A stretch of 64,000 nt of DNA, taken from positions 330,817 through 394,816 of the forward strand of contig NZ_BDDE01000011.1 of the NCBI RefSeq assembly GCF_008327685.1, in the 5' to 3' direction. The position numbers and the translations under genes were made by a program. Numbering within the stretch: the stretch's first letter is position 1; each line of letters opens with the position of its first letter. Positions 51,171 through 59,571 of this stretch are shown here, piece by piece. This stretch comes from Actinomadura sp. K4S16. Its GTDB lineage: Bacteria > Actinomycetota > Actinomycetes > Streptosporangiales > Streptosporangiaceae. Under the pieces are notes generated by a model that worked only from the letters and a program-made list of their open reading frames with translations, made no database searches and was not told the DNA's origin.

Positions 51171-51517
51171 GTCGTCTCGGGGCCGGGTTCCTCGACGGGC
51201 CGGATCTCGATCTGGCCGAGCGCGGCCCACGGGTGGCGGGCGGCGATCTCGACGGCCTCCTCCAGACCGCCGCACTCGATCAGGGAGAACCCGCCGATCT
51301 GGTCCTTGGTCTCGGCGAACGGGCCGTCGGTCAGCAGGACCTCGTCCCCGCGGACCTTGACGGTGGTGGCCTGGTCGCTGGGCGCGAGCCCGGCGCCGCC
51401 GCGGATGACGCCGCGCCGCGCCATCTCCTGCGACCAGCCGCCGCAGCCGGTGGCGGCGGCCTGCTCGGGATCGGTGCCGGCGGTCTCGTCGCTGCAGATC
51501 ATCAGCACGTAGCGCAC
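51167..51517 (-). CDS. YCII/DGPF-domain protein
   Basis: A 116-residue small dimeric-barrel protein with VRYVLMICSDE at the start and the defining DGPFAETKDQIGGF at about 64-77, ending in PWAALGQIEIRPV. The GTG start has GGAGGA upstream; the open frame continues further but without similarity. It is the standard companion of ECF42 sigma factors and is translationally coupled to one here. Biochemical role unknown, perhaps as a ligand-sensing partner. Confidence 0.88.
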   Translation of the reverse strand: MRYVLMICSDETAGTDPEQAAATGCGGWSQEMARRGVIRGGAGLAPSDQATTVKVRGDEVLLTDGPFAETKDQIGGFSLIECGGLEEAVEIAARHPWAALGQIEIRPVEEPGPETT

Positions 51518-51815
51518 GGTTCCTCCGCTGACCGGGGTCGTCCTCGGACGGGTGCCCGTCCGCACAGCAGCATCCCAGACCCGCCCCGGCCCTGCCGATA
51601 CGCGGGTGAAGGCGATCCCGCGGAACCGGCGGCCGTCCCGTCGGCGCCGGACCGGCGAGTGCCGGCGACGCCGTGCCGCCCATCGGCCGAGCCTCCGCGC
51701 GAACGGCGGTAAAGGCCCAGGTAGGAACGTTCCATGTGCGAGCTCCGCCGGACCTGTCTAGCGTCTTCGGCAGCGGGCCCGCATCGATCGTTTCGTTCAC
51801 AGAGAGAGGTTCTCC
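51518..51815. other. Divergent region between DGPF and NmrA genes
   Basis: About 298 bases without a recognised gene. It contains the perfect 10-bp palindrome GGAACGTTCC at 51724-51733 and TAGCGT near 51759, a possible -10 for the NmrA gene. AGAGAGAGG precedes the NmrA ATG. No other structure seen. Confidence 0.4.
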
Positions 51816-52667
51816 ATGACCATCCTCGTTACCGGAGCGACCGGCACCGTGGGCAGGCACGTGGTCGATCGCCTCGTCACGGCCGGGTGCTCCGTCCGGG
51901 CGGTCACCCGCGCCCCGGAGGCCGCCGGGCTGCCCGAGGGCGTCGACGTCGTCAAGGGCGACCTGAACCGACCGGGCGACCTGGCGTTCGACGGGGTGCG
52001 GAGCGTGTTCCTCATCGCCGGCCTCTTCGACCCGGAGCGCACGACCGTCCTCGCGGAGGACTTCGTCGGTCGCGCCGTGGCGGCCGGGGCCGCGCGGATC
52101 GTGACCATGACCAGCGCCGCCGTCACGATCCGGCGAGGCTACGAGAGGCTGCGCGCGGTGGAACAGGTCGTCGAGGAGTCCGGGGCGGCCTGGACCCACG
52201 TGCGGCCCGGTGAGTTCGCCGTCAACAAGCTCGACGTCTGGGGCGAGTCCATCCGGACGGAGAACGTGGTCCGCAACGCCTACCCCGACGGCGTCGGCGT
52301 GCCCGTCCACGAGGCCGACATCGCCGAGGTCGCCGTGATCTCCCTGCTGGAGGACGGCCACGCGGGCCGGGCGTACTCGCTGACCGGCCCGGAGCCGCTC
52401 ACCCACCGGCAGCAGGCGGAGGCGATCGGCGCCGGCCTCGGCCGTCCGCTCGCGTTCGAGGCCCTGACGTACGGGCAGGCCCGCCAGGCCTACATCGCGG
52501 CCGGGATGCCGATGGAGGTCGCCGAGTTCATCCTGGGCTACCAGGCCGAGTACGCCGAGGAGCCCCCGGCGGTCTCGCCCGTGTTCGAGCAGGTCACGGG
52601 AAGGAAGGGGCGCACGCTCGCGCAGTGGGCGGCCGACCACGCCGCTGAACTGGCCCCCGCCGGCTGA
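51816..52667 (+). CDS. NmrA-like NAD(P)-binding protein
   Basis: A 283-residue atypical SDR. NAD(P) loop VTGATGTVGRHVVDRL (5-20), then a Rossmann domain lacking the Tyr-x3-Lys dyad; WTHVRPGEF replaces the usual catalytic region. This is the NmrA/HSCARG or quinone-reductase (QorB) type, used as redox sensor or quinone reductase. Ends in RTLAQWAADHAAEL. Good ribosome-binding site AGAGAGAGG. Followed by a strong hairpin, so probably a monocistron. Confidence 0.85.
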   Translation: MTILVTGATGTVGRHVVDRLVTAGCSVRAVTRAPEAAGLPEGVDVVKGDLNRPGDLAFDGVRSVFLIAGLFDPERTTVLAEDFVGRAVAAGAARIVTMTSAAVTIRRGYERLRAVEQVVEESGAAWTHVRPGEFAVNKLDVWGESIRTENVVRNAYPDGVGVPVHEADIAEVAVISLLEDGHAGRAYSLTGPEPLTHRQQAEAIGAGLGRPLAFEALTYGQARQAYIAAGMPMEVAEFILGYQAEYAEEPPAVSPVFEQVTGRKGRTLAQWAADHAAELAPAG

Positions 52668-52683
52668 CGCGTGCATGAGGCGC

Positions 52684-52720
52684 GGCCGGTGCCGCGGGCC
52701 CTCGACCCGCGGCACCGGCC
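52684..52720 (+). terminator. Hairpin terminator after the NmrA gene
   Basis: A perfect 15-bp stem (52684-52698 with 52706-52720) around a 7-base loop lies 16 nt after the stop. No T tract follows, typical of intrinsic terminators in very GC-rich actinobacteria. Confidence 0.75.
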
Positions 52721-53031
52721 CTCCTCCTCCGCTCGCCCTCCTCCGCGTCCGCGCCGCCGGAGGAGACCCCCGGGCGGCCGAACGGCCGGCGGCACTCCGG
52801 CGGGCACACGCGAACGATCCGGAGCTGCGCTCGATCGACCTGCTGACGAGCACGCCGTACGACCTCCGCGTAGGCCGTGACCTCCTGAGCGTCCCCGGCG
52901 GTGAACTGCCGAAGCCCGCGTTCGCCGTTCGTTGACCGGGGGTCGGGAACTCGCAGAATGTCGAGGATGGGCACTCCATACGGGTTCGGGGCGCGCCGGG
53001 GCGCGTCGGCGGCGCTGCGGGGGGCGGGCCG
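52721..53031. other. Non-coding gap before the TauE gene
   Basis: About 310 bases. Short open frames exist on both strands. One plus-strand frame (to 52935) ends in a stretch reading SIDLLTSTPYDLRVGRDLL, which looks more protein-like than its start and could be a gene remnant, but it has no credible start or ribosome-binding site. No promoter is convincing. Confidence 0.35.
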
Positions 53032-53796
53032 GTGACGGGGCTGGATCCGGGGGTGGTGGCGGGGCTGGTGCTGCTGGCGGTGGCCGCGGGCGTCGGGATC
53101 ACGGCGGTGGGGCCGGGCGGGGTGCTGGTCACCGCGGGGCTGGTGGCGCTGACGCCGCTGTCTCCGGCGCAGGTGGCGGGCACGGCGCTGGTCACCAACG
53201 TCGCGACGGGGGTCCTGGGCACGGCGGTGTACACGCGGTCGGGGCAGTTGCGCGAGCCGCGGACGCGGCGGACCGCGGTGCTGCTGTGCGCGGGCGCGGC
53301 CGCCGGGACGCCGGTGGGGGTGGTGCTGAACGGGCTGGTGACGGGCCGGGTGTTCGGCGTGCTGCTGGGGGCGCTGGTCGCGGTGACGGCGGTGCTGGTG
53401 CTGGTCCGGCGACCGGGCGGGAGGGGGTCCGCGGCGGGCGGGCCGGGGTGGCCGGTGACCGCGGCGGCGGGTGCGGGGGTGGCGGCGGCGGGCGCGATGT
53501 TCGGGGTCGGGGGGCCGATGCTGTGCGTGCCGCTGCTGGTGGGCCTGGGGGTGCCGGTGCTGTCGGCGCTGGCGGCGGCGCAGGCCCAGTCGGTGGTGAT
53601 CGCCGGCGCCGGGACGGTCGGGTACGTCGCGGCGGGCGCGGTCGACTGGCCGCTGGCGGCGCTGGTGGGCGTCCCGGAGCTGGCGGGGGTGCTGGCGGGG
53701 TGGGTCATCGCCCGGGCGGTGCCGGCGGGGGCGCTGAAGGCGGCGCTGGTGGTGAGCCTGCTGGTGCTGGCACCGTATGTGGCGCTGCGCGGCTGA
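53032..53796 (+). CDS. TauE/SafE-family membrane transporter
   Basis: A 254-residue membrane protein with about seven to eight helices in two pseudo-repeats. The repeated glycine signatures are VGPGGVLVTAGLVALTPLS (about 26-44) and FGVGGPMLCVPLLVGLGVP (about 163-181), each at the start of a half, as in sulfite/sulfoacetate exporter TauE. Likely exports a small organic or sulfur anion. GTG start. Stands alone, convergent with the GlxA-type regulator. Confidence 0.85.
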   Translation: MTGLDPGVVAGLVLLAVAAGVGITAVGPGGVLVTAGLVALTPLSPAQVAGTALVTNVATGVLGTAVYTRSGQLREPRTRRTAVLLCAGAAAGTPVGVVLNGLVTGRVFGVLLGALVAVTAVLVLVRRPGGRGSAAGGPGWPVTAAAGAGVAAAGAMFGVGGPMLCVPLLVGLGVPVLSALAAAQAQSVVIAGAGTVGYVAAGAVDWPLAALVGVPELAGVLAGWVIARAVPAGALKAALVVSLLVLAPYVALRG

Positions 53797-53895
53797 GTCG
53801 TCCGGTGGGCGGCGGACGCGGCGGCCCGCCGGGGCCGCGGGGCGAGCAGGCGGCCGGTGGCGCGCGCCGCGGCAGGGCGGCGTGGGTGGGGTGGG

Positions 53896-54849
53896 TCAGG
53901 TGCGGGAGCGCAGGCGGCGGAGCATGCGGGCGTCGGTGAAGCCGACGGCGCGGGCGGCGGCGTCGGTGGTGGCGCCCTGCCCGATGAGGTGCTCGGCGCG
54001 TTCGAGGCGCAGTTCCTGCTGGTAGCGCAGCGGGGTGAGGCCGGTGGCGGCGGTGAAGCGGCGGGTGAGGGTGCGTTCGCTGACGCCGGCCTCGGCGGCC
54101 AGGACGTGCAGGGGCAGGGTGCGGGTGTAGCGGGCGTCGATGAGGTCCTGGGCGCGGTGGACGGCGTCGCTGACGTGCGCGCGGTGCCGGAGCAGCGCGC
54201 TGGCCTGGGGCTCGTCGCCGTTGCGGCGCGCGTACACGACCATGGCGCGGGCGGTGCGGGCGGCGGCGCCGGGGCCGTGCCGGGAGGCGACCAGGTGCAG
54301 GGCGAGGTCGATGCCGGAGGCGATGCCGGCGGAGGTGATGACGCGGCCGTCGGTGACGTACAGGACGTCGCGGACGACGGTGGCGCGGGGGTGGCGGCGG
54401 GCCAGGGCGTCCTGGAGTTCGTGGTGGGTGGTGCAGCGGCGCCCGTCGAGCAGCCCGGCGTGGGCGAGGGCGAACGCTCCGGCGCAGACGGAGGCGACGG
54501 TGCCGCCGGCGGCGTGGTGGCCCGCCAGGCGGCGGGCGGCGTGGGCGGAGACGGGCGGGGCGTGGGGTTCGCCGGTGCCCCAGCGCCATCCGGGGACCAG
54601 GACGATGTCGTCCGCGGTGAGGGCGGGCCAGGCGGTGGGCGCCTGGAGGGGGACGCCCTGCGCGGTGGGCACGGTGACGGGCGCGCCGGCGGGGCGGGTC
54701 TCCTGCCCGCCGCCGGGTGCGGGCAGGTCGGCGACGTAGGCGAGCCGGTAGGGCAGGCCGGCGTCGGCGGCGGTGCCGAACACCTGGGCGGGCCCGGCCA
54801 GGTCGAGCAGGTGCAGGCCGGGCACGAGCAGGAAGACGACGCGGGTCAC
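53896..54849 (-). CDS. GlxA-family (DJ-1/PfpI + AraC) regulator
   Basis: A 317-residue regulator. An N-terminal DJ-1/PfpI-like domain (1-185) has SVCAGAFALAHAG at the nucleophile-elbow position. The AraC helix-turn-helix domain (about 215-310) contains VLAAEAGVSERTLTRRFTAA and GFTDARMLRR. GTG start at 54849, 7 bases downstream of the isochorismatase stop on the same strand, so the two form an operon with the hydrolase first. It probably senses a metabolite handled by that enzyme. Confidence 0.88.
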   Translation of the reverse strand: MTRVVFLLVPGLHLLDLAGPAQVFGTAADAGLPYRLAYVADLPAPGGGQETRPAGAPVTVPTAQGVPLQAPTAWPALTADDIVLVPGWRWGTGEPHAPPVSAHAARRLAGHHAAGGTVASVCAGAFALAHAGLLDGRRCTTHHELQDALARRHPRATVVRDVLYVTDGRVITSAGIASGIDLALHLVASRHGPGAAARTARAMVVYARRNGDEPQASALLRHRAHVSDAVHRAQDLIDARYTRTLPLHVLAAEAGVSERTLTRRFTAATGLTPLRYQQELRLERAEHLIGQGATTDAAARAVGFTDARMLRRLRSRT

Positions 54850-54856
54850 GATCCGG

Positions 54857-55450
54857 TCAGCCTACCGGGGCGGGGGCGAGGTCGTCGAGGGAGGCGATCT
54901 CGGCGAACCGCCGCGCCAGGGCGTACTCGGTGCGGGCGATGATCTGGTCGGTGGGCAGGGTGGCGGGGTCGGCGAGGATCTCGGCGAGGGGGCGGCCGGG
55001 CGGGGCGTCGCGGTGCTCGATGGGGAAGGTGGCGGTGGCGTCGGTGACGAAGGTGACGCGGTAGCCGAGGTCGGCGGCCAGGCGTGCGGTGGTCTCGCAG
55101 CACTGCTCGGTCTGGATGCCGCAGATCACGACCTCGCCGACGCCGCGCTCGGTGAGCAGCTGCTGCAGGCCGGTGGTGGTGAAGGCGTTGCGGGAGGTCT
55201 TGGTCATGACGGGTTCGCCGGCGGCGGGGGCCAGGCCGTTCATGAGGCGGACGTGGCCGAGTGCGGGGTCGAAGGCGTTGCCGGTGCCGGGTTCGGCGTG
55301 CAGGACCCACACGACCAGGTCGCCGGCGGCGCGGGCGGCGGCGGCCAGGCGCGCGGCGCGGGCGGCGATGTCGGGCGCCGAGACCGCGACCCAGTTGGGG
55401 CGGCGGCGGAAGGAATCTTGGACGTCGATGACGAGGAGTGCGCGGTTCAT
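54857..55450 (-). CDS. Isochorismatase-family cysteine hydrolase
   Basis: A 197-residue hydrolase with the Asp9 (VIDVQDSF), Lys84 (MTKTSRNAF) and Cys117 (GIQTEQCCETT) triad of nicotinamidase/isochorismatase enzymes, and the non-proline cis loop VICGIQT. Length is typical. The substrate could be an amide such as nicotinamide or a ureide. Operonic with the GlxA-type regulator that follows. Confidence 0.87.
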   Translation of the reverse strand: MNRALLVIDVQDSFRRRPNWVAVSAPDIAARAARLAAAARAAGDLVVWVLHAEPGTGNAFDPALGHVRLMNGLAPAAGEPVMTKTSRNAFTTTGLQQLLTERGVGEVVICGIQTEQCCETTARLAADLGYRVTFVTDATATFPIEHRDAPPGRPLAEILADPATLPTDQIIARTEYALARRFAEIASLDDLAPAPVG

Positions 55451-55631
55451 GGTGTCGATCCTGGCCGGGCGCGGTGGCGTCCGGCAGGCATCATCGCGGC
55501 GGGATGCGGAACGATCCGGTCACCGGCCGGGGCGGGGCCTGGGTAAAGGATCTCGGGCGGGGGAGGGAGGGGACGTTCTGGGCGGGAATCCCCCGAGGTG
55601 AGGGGGTCTGCGCGAGTGAGGGGGACTCGGC

Positions 55632-56906
55632 ATGGGCGGAGGCGGCAGGGGGCACGCGCCGGGCGTCAGCATGGGGGTGGAGGAGGAGTTCCTGCTGGTG
55701 GACGCGGCGTCGGGGCAGTGCGTCGCGGACGCCGAGGACGTCCTGGAGCGGGCCGGGCCGCACCGCTGGCGCGCGTCGGGCGGCTCGTTCCACACCGAGC
55801 TGCTGGGGTCGCAGGTCGAGGCGGTGACCGGGGTGTGCCACGACCTGGCGGGCCTGCGCGCGCAGCTGCGGTACGGGCGGGCGCGGCTGGCCGAGGCGGC
55901 GCGCGGGGCGGGCGCGCTGCTGGTGTCGTCGGGGACGCCGGTGCTGGGCGGCGATCCGCCGGCCGCCGCGCGGGGCGAGCGGTTCGCGGCGATCGTGGCC
56001 GCCTACGGCGACGTGGTCGAGGACTACCAGGCATGCGGCTGCCACGTGCACGTCGGCGTCCCGGACCGGGAGGCCGCGGTGGCGGTGGTGAACCACCTGC
56101 GGCCGTGGCTGCCGGTGCTGGTGGCGCTGGCGGCGAACTCGCCGTTCGACCGCGGGCGCCCCACCCGCTACGCCGCGCGCCGGATGATGGAGATGGCGCG
56201 GTTCCCGGGGGCGGGCGTGCCGCCGTGGTCGGCGTCGGCCGCCGACTACGACGCGCGGGTCGCGGCGCTGGTGGAGTCGGGCGCGCTGGTGGACCGGGCG
56301 ATGACGTTCTGGCTGGCGCGGCCGTCGCCGCGGTGGCCGACGGTGGAGGTGCGGGCGGGGGACGCGGCGGCGACCGCGGACGAGGCGGTGCTGCAGGCCG
56401 CGCTGGTGCGGGGCCTGGTCGGCGCGGCGCTGGCGGAGCTTTCGGCGGGCCGGGAGGCGCCGCGGGCGGACGCGCAGGTGTGCGCGGCCGCGCTGTGGAA
56501 CGCGGCCCGGCACGGCCTGGACGGCGCGATGGTGGACCCGGTGGCGGGCCGGGCCGTCCCGGCGTGGCGGCTGGTGGACGCCATGGTCGCCCACGCGGCC
56601 TCGGCCCTGGAGGACGCCGGTGACCTGGACACCGTGTTCACGCTGGTGGAGGGCGTGCGCCGGGCGGGGACGGGCACGGACCGGCAGCGCCGCGCGGCGC
56701 GGCGGGGCGGTCCGCGCGCGGTGGTGGACATGCTGGCGCGCCAGACCGAGTCGGGCGGCCTGGCCGCGGGCGCGGGGCCGGGTACGGAGGGCGGGCCGCT
56801 CGGCGGGGCGGCGGAGGGGCCGGGGGAGCCTCCCGGCGCGGCCCCAGGGGAGAAACCGGGCGTATGGGACGCGAGTGAGCGGGTACCGGAGCCGGACGCC
56901 CCTTGA
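55632..56906 (+). CDS. Carboxylate-amine ligase, GCS2/YbdK family
   Basis: A 424-residue ATP-dependent ligase of the glutamate-cysteine ligase 2 group. SMGVEEEFLLVD (13-24) carries the metal-binding Glu cluster. CGCHVHVGVPDR (about 135-146), RYAARRMMEMARFPG and WPTVEVRAGD follow in the family order. Residues after about 375 are a disordered Gly/Pro/Glu-rich tail absent from the core. In actinobacteria this family ligates amino acids or unusual peptides rather than making glutathione. GAGGGGG upstream of ATG. First of a four-gene redox cluster. Confidence 0.85.
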   Translation: MGGGGRGHAPGVSMGVEEEFLLVDAASGQCVADAEDVLERAGPHRWRASGGSFHTELLGSQVEAVTGVCHDLAGLRAQLRYGRARLAEAARGAGALLVSSGTPVLGGDPPAAARGERFAAIVAAYGDVVEDYQACGCHVHVGVPDREAAVAVVNHLRPWLPVLVALAANSPFDRGRPTRYAARRMMEMARFPGAGVPPWSASAADYDARVAALVESGALVDRAMTFWLARPSPRWPTVEVRAGDAAATADEAVLQAALVRGLVGAALAELSAGREAPRADAQVCAAALWNAARHGLDGAMVDPVAGRAVPAWRLVDAMVAHAASALEDAGDLDTVFTLVEGVRRAGTGTDRQRRAARRGGPRAVVDMLARQTESGGLAAGAGPGTEGGPLGGAAEGPGEPPGAAPGEKPGVWDASERVPEPDAP

Positions 56907-56920
56907 CGACGGAGGAGAAA

Positions 56921-58087
56921 ATGACCGTTCAGCAGGAACGACCGCCCTCCCGCGGTCCCGGCGCGGCCGCCCCGGCGGCGGGCTTCGGCTCCGCGCTCGG
57001 CCCGGTGCGGGCGCGCGCCGACCGCGCCCCGGTGCTGCCGGCGCCGCGCGGGCCGCTGTCGCGGGCCGTGGCGGCCATCCTGGCCTCCGGCCCGCCCCCG
57101 GGCCCCGTCCACGACCCCGCTGACACGCCGGAGACCGCCGGGCTGGTCGCCGAGACGCAGGCCTGCGACCCCTACGGCGAGGACCTGCAACTGGCCCTGC
57201 ACACCTGCTACGAGCTGCACTACCAGGGCTTCGCCGGTGTGGACCCCGACTGGGAGTGGGATCCGGGGCTGCTGCGGCTGCGCGGGGCGATGGAGGCGGT
57301 GTTCCTGGCGGCGCTGCGCCGCGACGTGTGGCGGACGGCCGGGTCGGAGGCGGCCCGGGACGTGCAGGGCGCGCTGGAGGAGTTGCTGGTCGAGCCGGTG
57401 GACGCTCGCGGCGTGTCCCACCTCCTGCGCGACGAGGGCGCGTGGTGGCAGGTGCGCGAGCACGCGGCGCTGCGGTCGGTGTACCACCTGAAGGAGGCCG
57501 ACCCGCACGCCTGGGTCATCCCGCGGCTGCGGGGGCGGGCCAAGGCGGCGCTGGTGGCGGTGGAGAACGACGAGTTCGGCGGCGGGCGCCCGGAGATGAC
57601 GCACCAGGGCCTGTACGCCGACCTGCTGGACGACCTGGGGCTGGACCCCTCCTACGGCGCGTACGTGGACGCGGCGCCGGCGGTGATGCTGGCGACGGTG
57701 AACATGATGTCGCTGTTCGGGCTGCGGCGGTCGCTGCGGGCCGCGCTGGTGGGGCACTTCGCCGCGGCGGAGATCACCACGGCGCCCGCGGCGCGGCGGA
57801 TGGCGGGCGCGCTGGAGCGGCTGGGCGCCGGCCCCCGGGCGCGGCTGTTCTACACCGAGCACATCGAGGCCGACGCCGTCCACGAGCAGGTGCTGCGCCA
57901 CGAGGTGATCGGCGGGCTGCTGGAGGCCGAGCCGGGCCTGGCCGGGGACGTGGTGCTGGGCGTGCGCGCGACGGGCCTGCTGGAGGACCGGCTGGCCGAC
58001 CACCTGCTCGGCTGCTGGCGGGCGGGGCGCTCGGCGCTGCGGCGCCCGCTCGCCGACGCGCCGGCCGACGCGCCGGGGGCCGGGTGA
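56921..58087 (+). CDS. Iron-containing redox enzyme family (haem-oxygenase-like) protein
   Basis: A 388-residue all-helical protein. HTCYELHYQGF (about 87-97) and ENDEFGGGRPEMTHQGLYADLL (central, Glu/Asp/His-rich, about 207-228 in part) supply the carboxylate and His ligands of a haem-oxygenase-like diiron fold, with ARLFYTEHIEADAVHEQ near 308-324 completing it. Such HDO-type proteins bind two irons and catalyse oxidations. ATG at 56921 with GGAGG upstream. 14 bases after the ligase; overlaps or abuts the methyltransferase. Reaction unknown. Confidence 0.82.
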   Translation: MTVQQERPPSRGPGAAAPAAGFGSALGPVRARADRAPVLPAPRGPLSRAVAAILASGPPPGPVHDPADTPETAGLVAETQACDPYGEDLQLALHTCYELHYQGFAGVDPDWEWDPGLLRLRGAMEAVFLAALRRDVWRTAGSEAARDVQGALEELLVEPVDARGVSHLLRDEGAWWQVREHAALRSVYHLKEADPHAWVIPRLRGRAKAALVAVENDEFGGGRPEMTHQGLYADLLDDLGLDPSYGAYVDAAPAVMLATVNMMSLFGLRRSLRAALVGHFAAAEITTAPAARRMAGALERLGAGPRARLFYTEHIEADAVHEQVLRHEVIGGLLEAEPGLAGDVVLGVRATGLLEDRLADHLLGCWRAGRSALRRPLADAPADAPGAG

Positions 58088-58107
58088 AGGGGACGAGGAG
58101 GCCGATG

Positions 58108-58806
58108 ATGCTGTTCAGGCCGCCGGGCGTGTACCGGCCGCAGACCGACACCTCCCTGCTGACCCGGGCGCTGCTGGCGTCGCTGGCGCGGGCGGGGGCG
58201 CCGCCGGGGGCGCGGGTCCTGGAGCTCGGCACCGGGACGGGCGCGGTGGCGCTGGCCGCGGCGCGGGCCGGCTGCGAGGTCGTCGCGGTGGACGCCTCGG
58301 CGCAGGCGGTGCTGGCGGCGCGGGTGAACGCGCGGATGCGGGGCCTGCCGGTGCGGGTGCTGCGCGGGGACCTGTTCACGCCGGTCACGGGGGAGGAGTT
58401 CGACGTGATCGTGGCCAACCCCCCGTACGTGGCGGGGGAGGCCGACCCGGCGTCGGTGCGGGGCCGGGCGCGGGCGTGGGAGGCGGGGCCGGACGGCCGC
58501 GCGCTGCTGGACCGGATCTGCGCGCAGGCGCCGGGGCATCTGGCGCCTGCGGGGACGCTGCTGGTGGTGCATTCGGCGCTGAACGGCGTGGCGGCCACGC
58601 TGGTGGGGCTGCGGGACGCGGGGATGCGGGCGTCGGTGGTGGCGCGGCACCGAGAGCCGTTCGGGCCGGTGATGCGGCGCCGCGCGGGCGCGCTGCGGTC
58701 GCGGGGGCTGCTGGTCGCCGGGCAGCGGCACGAGGACCTGGTGGTGGTGCGCGCCGACCGGGTCGGGGAGGAGGCGCGCGATGACCGCGACCGGGCGGCC
58801 GCCTGA
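58108..58806 (+). CDS. HemK2/MTQ2-like N-methyltransferase
   Basis: A 232-residue class I methyltransferase with LELGTGTGAVAL (about 38-49) and the amide-N-methyltransferase signature NPPY in VIVANPPYVAG (about 102-106). It begins FRPPGVYRPQTDT, like MTQ2-type proteins. Substrate is expected to be a protein Gln/Asn or similar planar amide. ATG 58108 is preferred since GAGGAGG lies 6 nt upstream; ATG 58105 and GTG 58084 are alternatives. Overlaps the CDGSH gene by 26 bases. Confidence 0.82.
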   Translation: MLFRPPGVYRPQTDTSLLTRALLASLARAGAPPGARVLELGTGTGAVALAAARAGCEVVAVDASAQAVLAARVNARMRGLPVRVLRGDLFTPVTGEEFDVIVANPPYVAGEADPASVRGRARAWEAGPDGRALLDRICAQAPGHLAPAGTLLVVHSALNGVAATLVGLRDAGMRASVVARHREPFGPVMRRRAGALRSRGLLVAGQRHEDLVVVRADRVGEEARDDRDRAAA

Positions 58807-59101
58807 GGCGCCCGCCGCACCGCCCGGGCCCGTCGCGGGCACGGCCGGTGCGGCGAGGCCGCCGGGAGGCGGGGCCGGAGGCCGGGAGCCGCGCCGGGTG
58901 CGGATGGTGCCGGGCGGGCCGGTGCTGGTGGAGGGCCCGGTGGAGGTCGTGCTGGAGGACGGGTCGACGGTCGTGTCGGACCGGTGGCTGGTCGCGCTGT
59001 GCGCGTGCCGCCGCAGCCGCTCCTACCCGTTCTGCGACACCAGCCACCGCCGGCGCCGCCGCGACCGGCCGGGCGCGGCGGCCGAGCGCGAGGCGGACTG
59101 A
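58781..59101 (+). CDS. CDGSH iron-sulfur domain protein
   Basis: A 106-residue small protein with a disordered Pro/Gly/Ala N-terminus (1-38) and one CDGSH motif: CACRRSRSYPFCDTSH (residues about 74-89), three Cys and one His that bind a 2Fe-2S cluster. The commoner CDGSH reads CDTSH here. Overlaps the methyltransferase end, so translation is coupled. Last of the redox cluster with the diiron-type protein. Confidence 0.88.
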   Translation: MTATGRPPEAPAAPPGPVAGTAGAARPPGGGAGGREPRRVRMVPGGPVLVEGPVEVVLEDGSTVVSDRWLVALCACRRSRSYPFCDTSHRRRRRDRPGAAAEREAD

Positions 59102-59255
59102 GCGCGAGGCGGACTGAGCGGGACGGCGCCGGAGCGCGGTCGCGAGGCTCCTCGCCGCACGGCGGTGCACCGTGCAGGGTGCGCCGTGCGGGGGCGTCTT
59201 CCAGGCGTCGTCGTGGAGGCGGTCGGGTCCGGGGCGGGTGCGTGAGCGGCGGCGG

Positions 59256-59507
59256 TCAGCCGCCGAGGCTCTCCAGCGCGGTGTCCAGGCGCTGGGCGAG
59301 GGCCTCGATCTGCTCCTCGTTGGCGCCGGTGTCGAGCTCGGCGATCACGGCCTCCCTCGTGGTGATCACCATGGCCTCCTCGGGGCCCTCGCCGCGCCCG
59401 GGGTCGGTGGGGACGACGGCGGCGCGGCCCCCGACGACGACGAGGGCGGCGTCGCGGTCGCTGGAGGCCAGCAGGGTGTGCAGGTGCTCGGGTGTGATCG
59501 TCGGCAT
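59256..59507 (-). CDS. Small conserved-looking protein, unknown
   Basis: An 83-residue acidic protein beginning MPTITPEHLHTLLASS, with a predicted beta-rich middle (ALVVVGGRAAVVP) and a C-terminal helix. GGAGG lies 7 nt before the ATG. No family recognised. It is convergent with the CDGSH gene and 64 bases beyond the epimerase stop on the same strand, so it may belong with it. Confidence 0.6.
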   Translation of the reverse strand: MPTITPEHLHTLLASSDRDAALVVVGGRAAVVPTDPGRGEGPEEAMVITTREAVIAELDTGANEEQIEALAQRLDTALESLGG

Positions 59508-59571
59508 CGGGTGACCTCCGGATCTGGTCGGGAGCCGTCGGACGTGGCGGCTGTCGGACGTGGCGGGGCGG

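Noticed and set aside
51724..51733. Perfect palindrome GGAACGTTCC as an operator
   Set aside because: Only 10 bp and without a paired regulator or position evidence; kept as a remark, not a site.
52675..52935. Small plus-strand frame with a protein-like C-terminal part
   Set aside because: Begins within the terminator hairpin, has no ribosome-binding site and a Pro/Arg-rich first half; noted only as a possible remnant.
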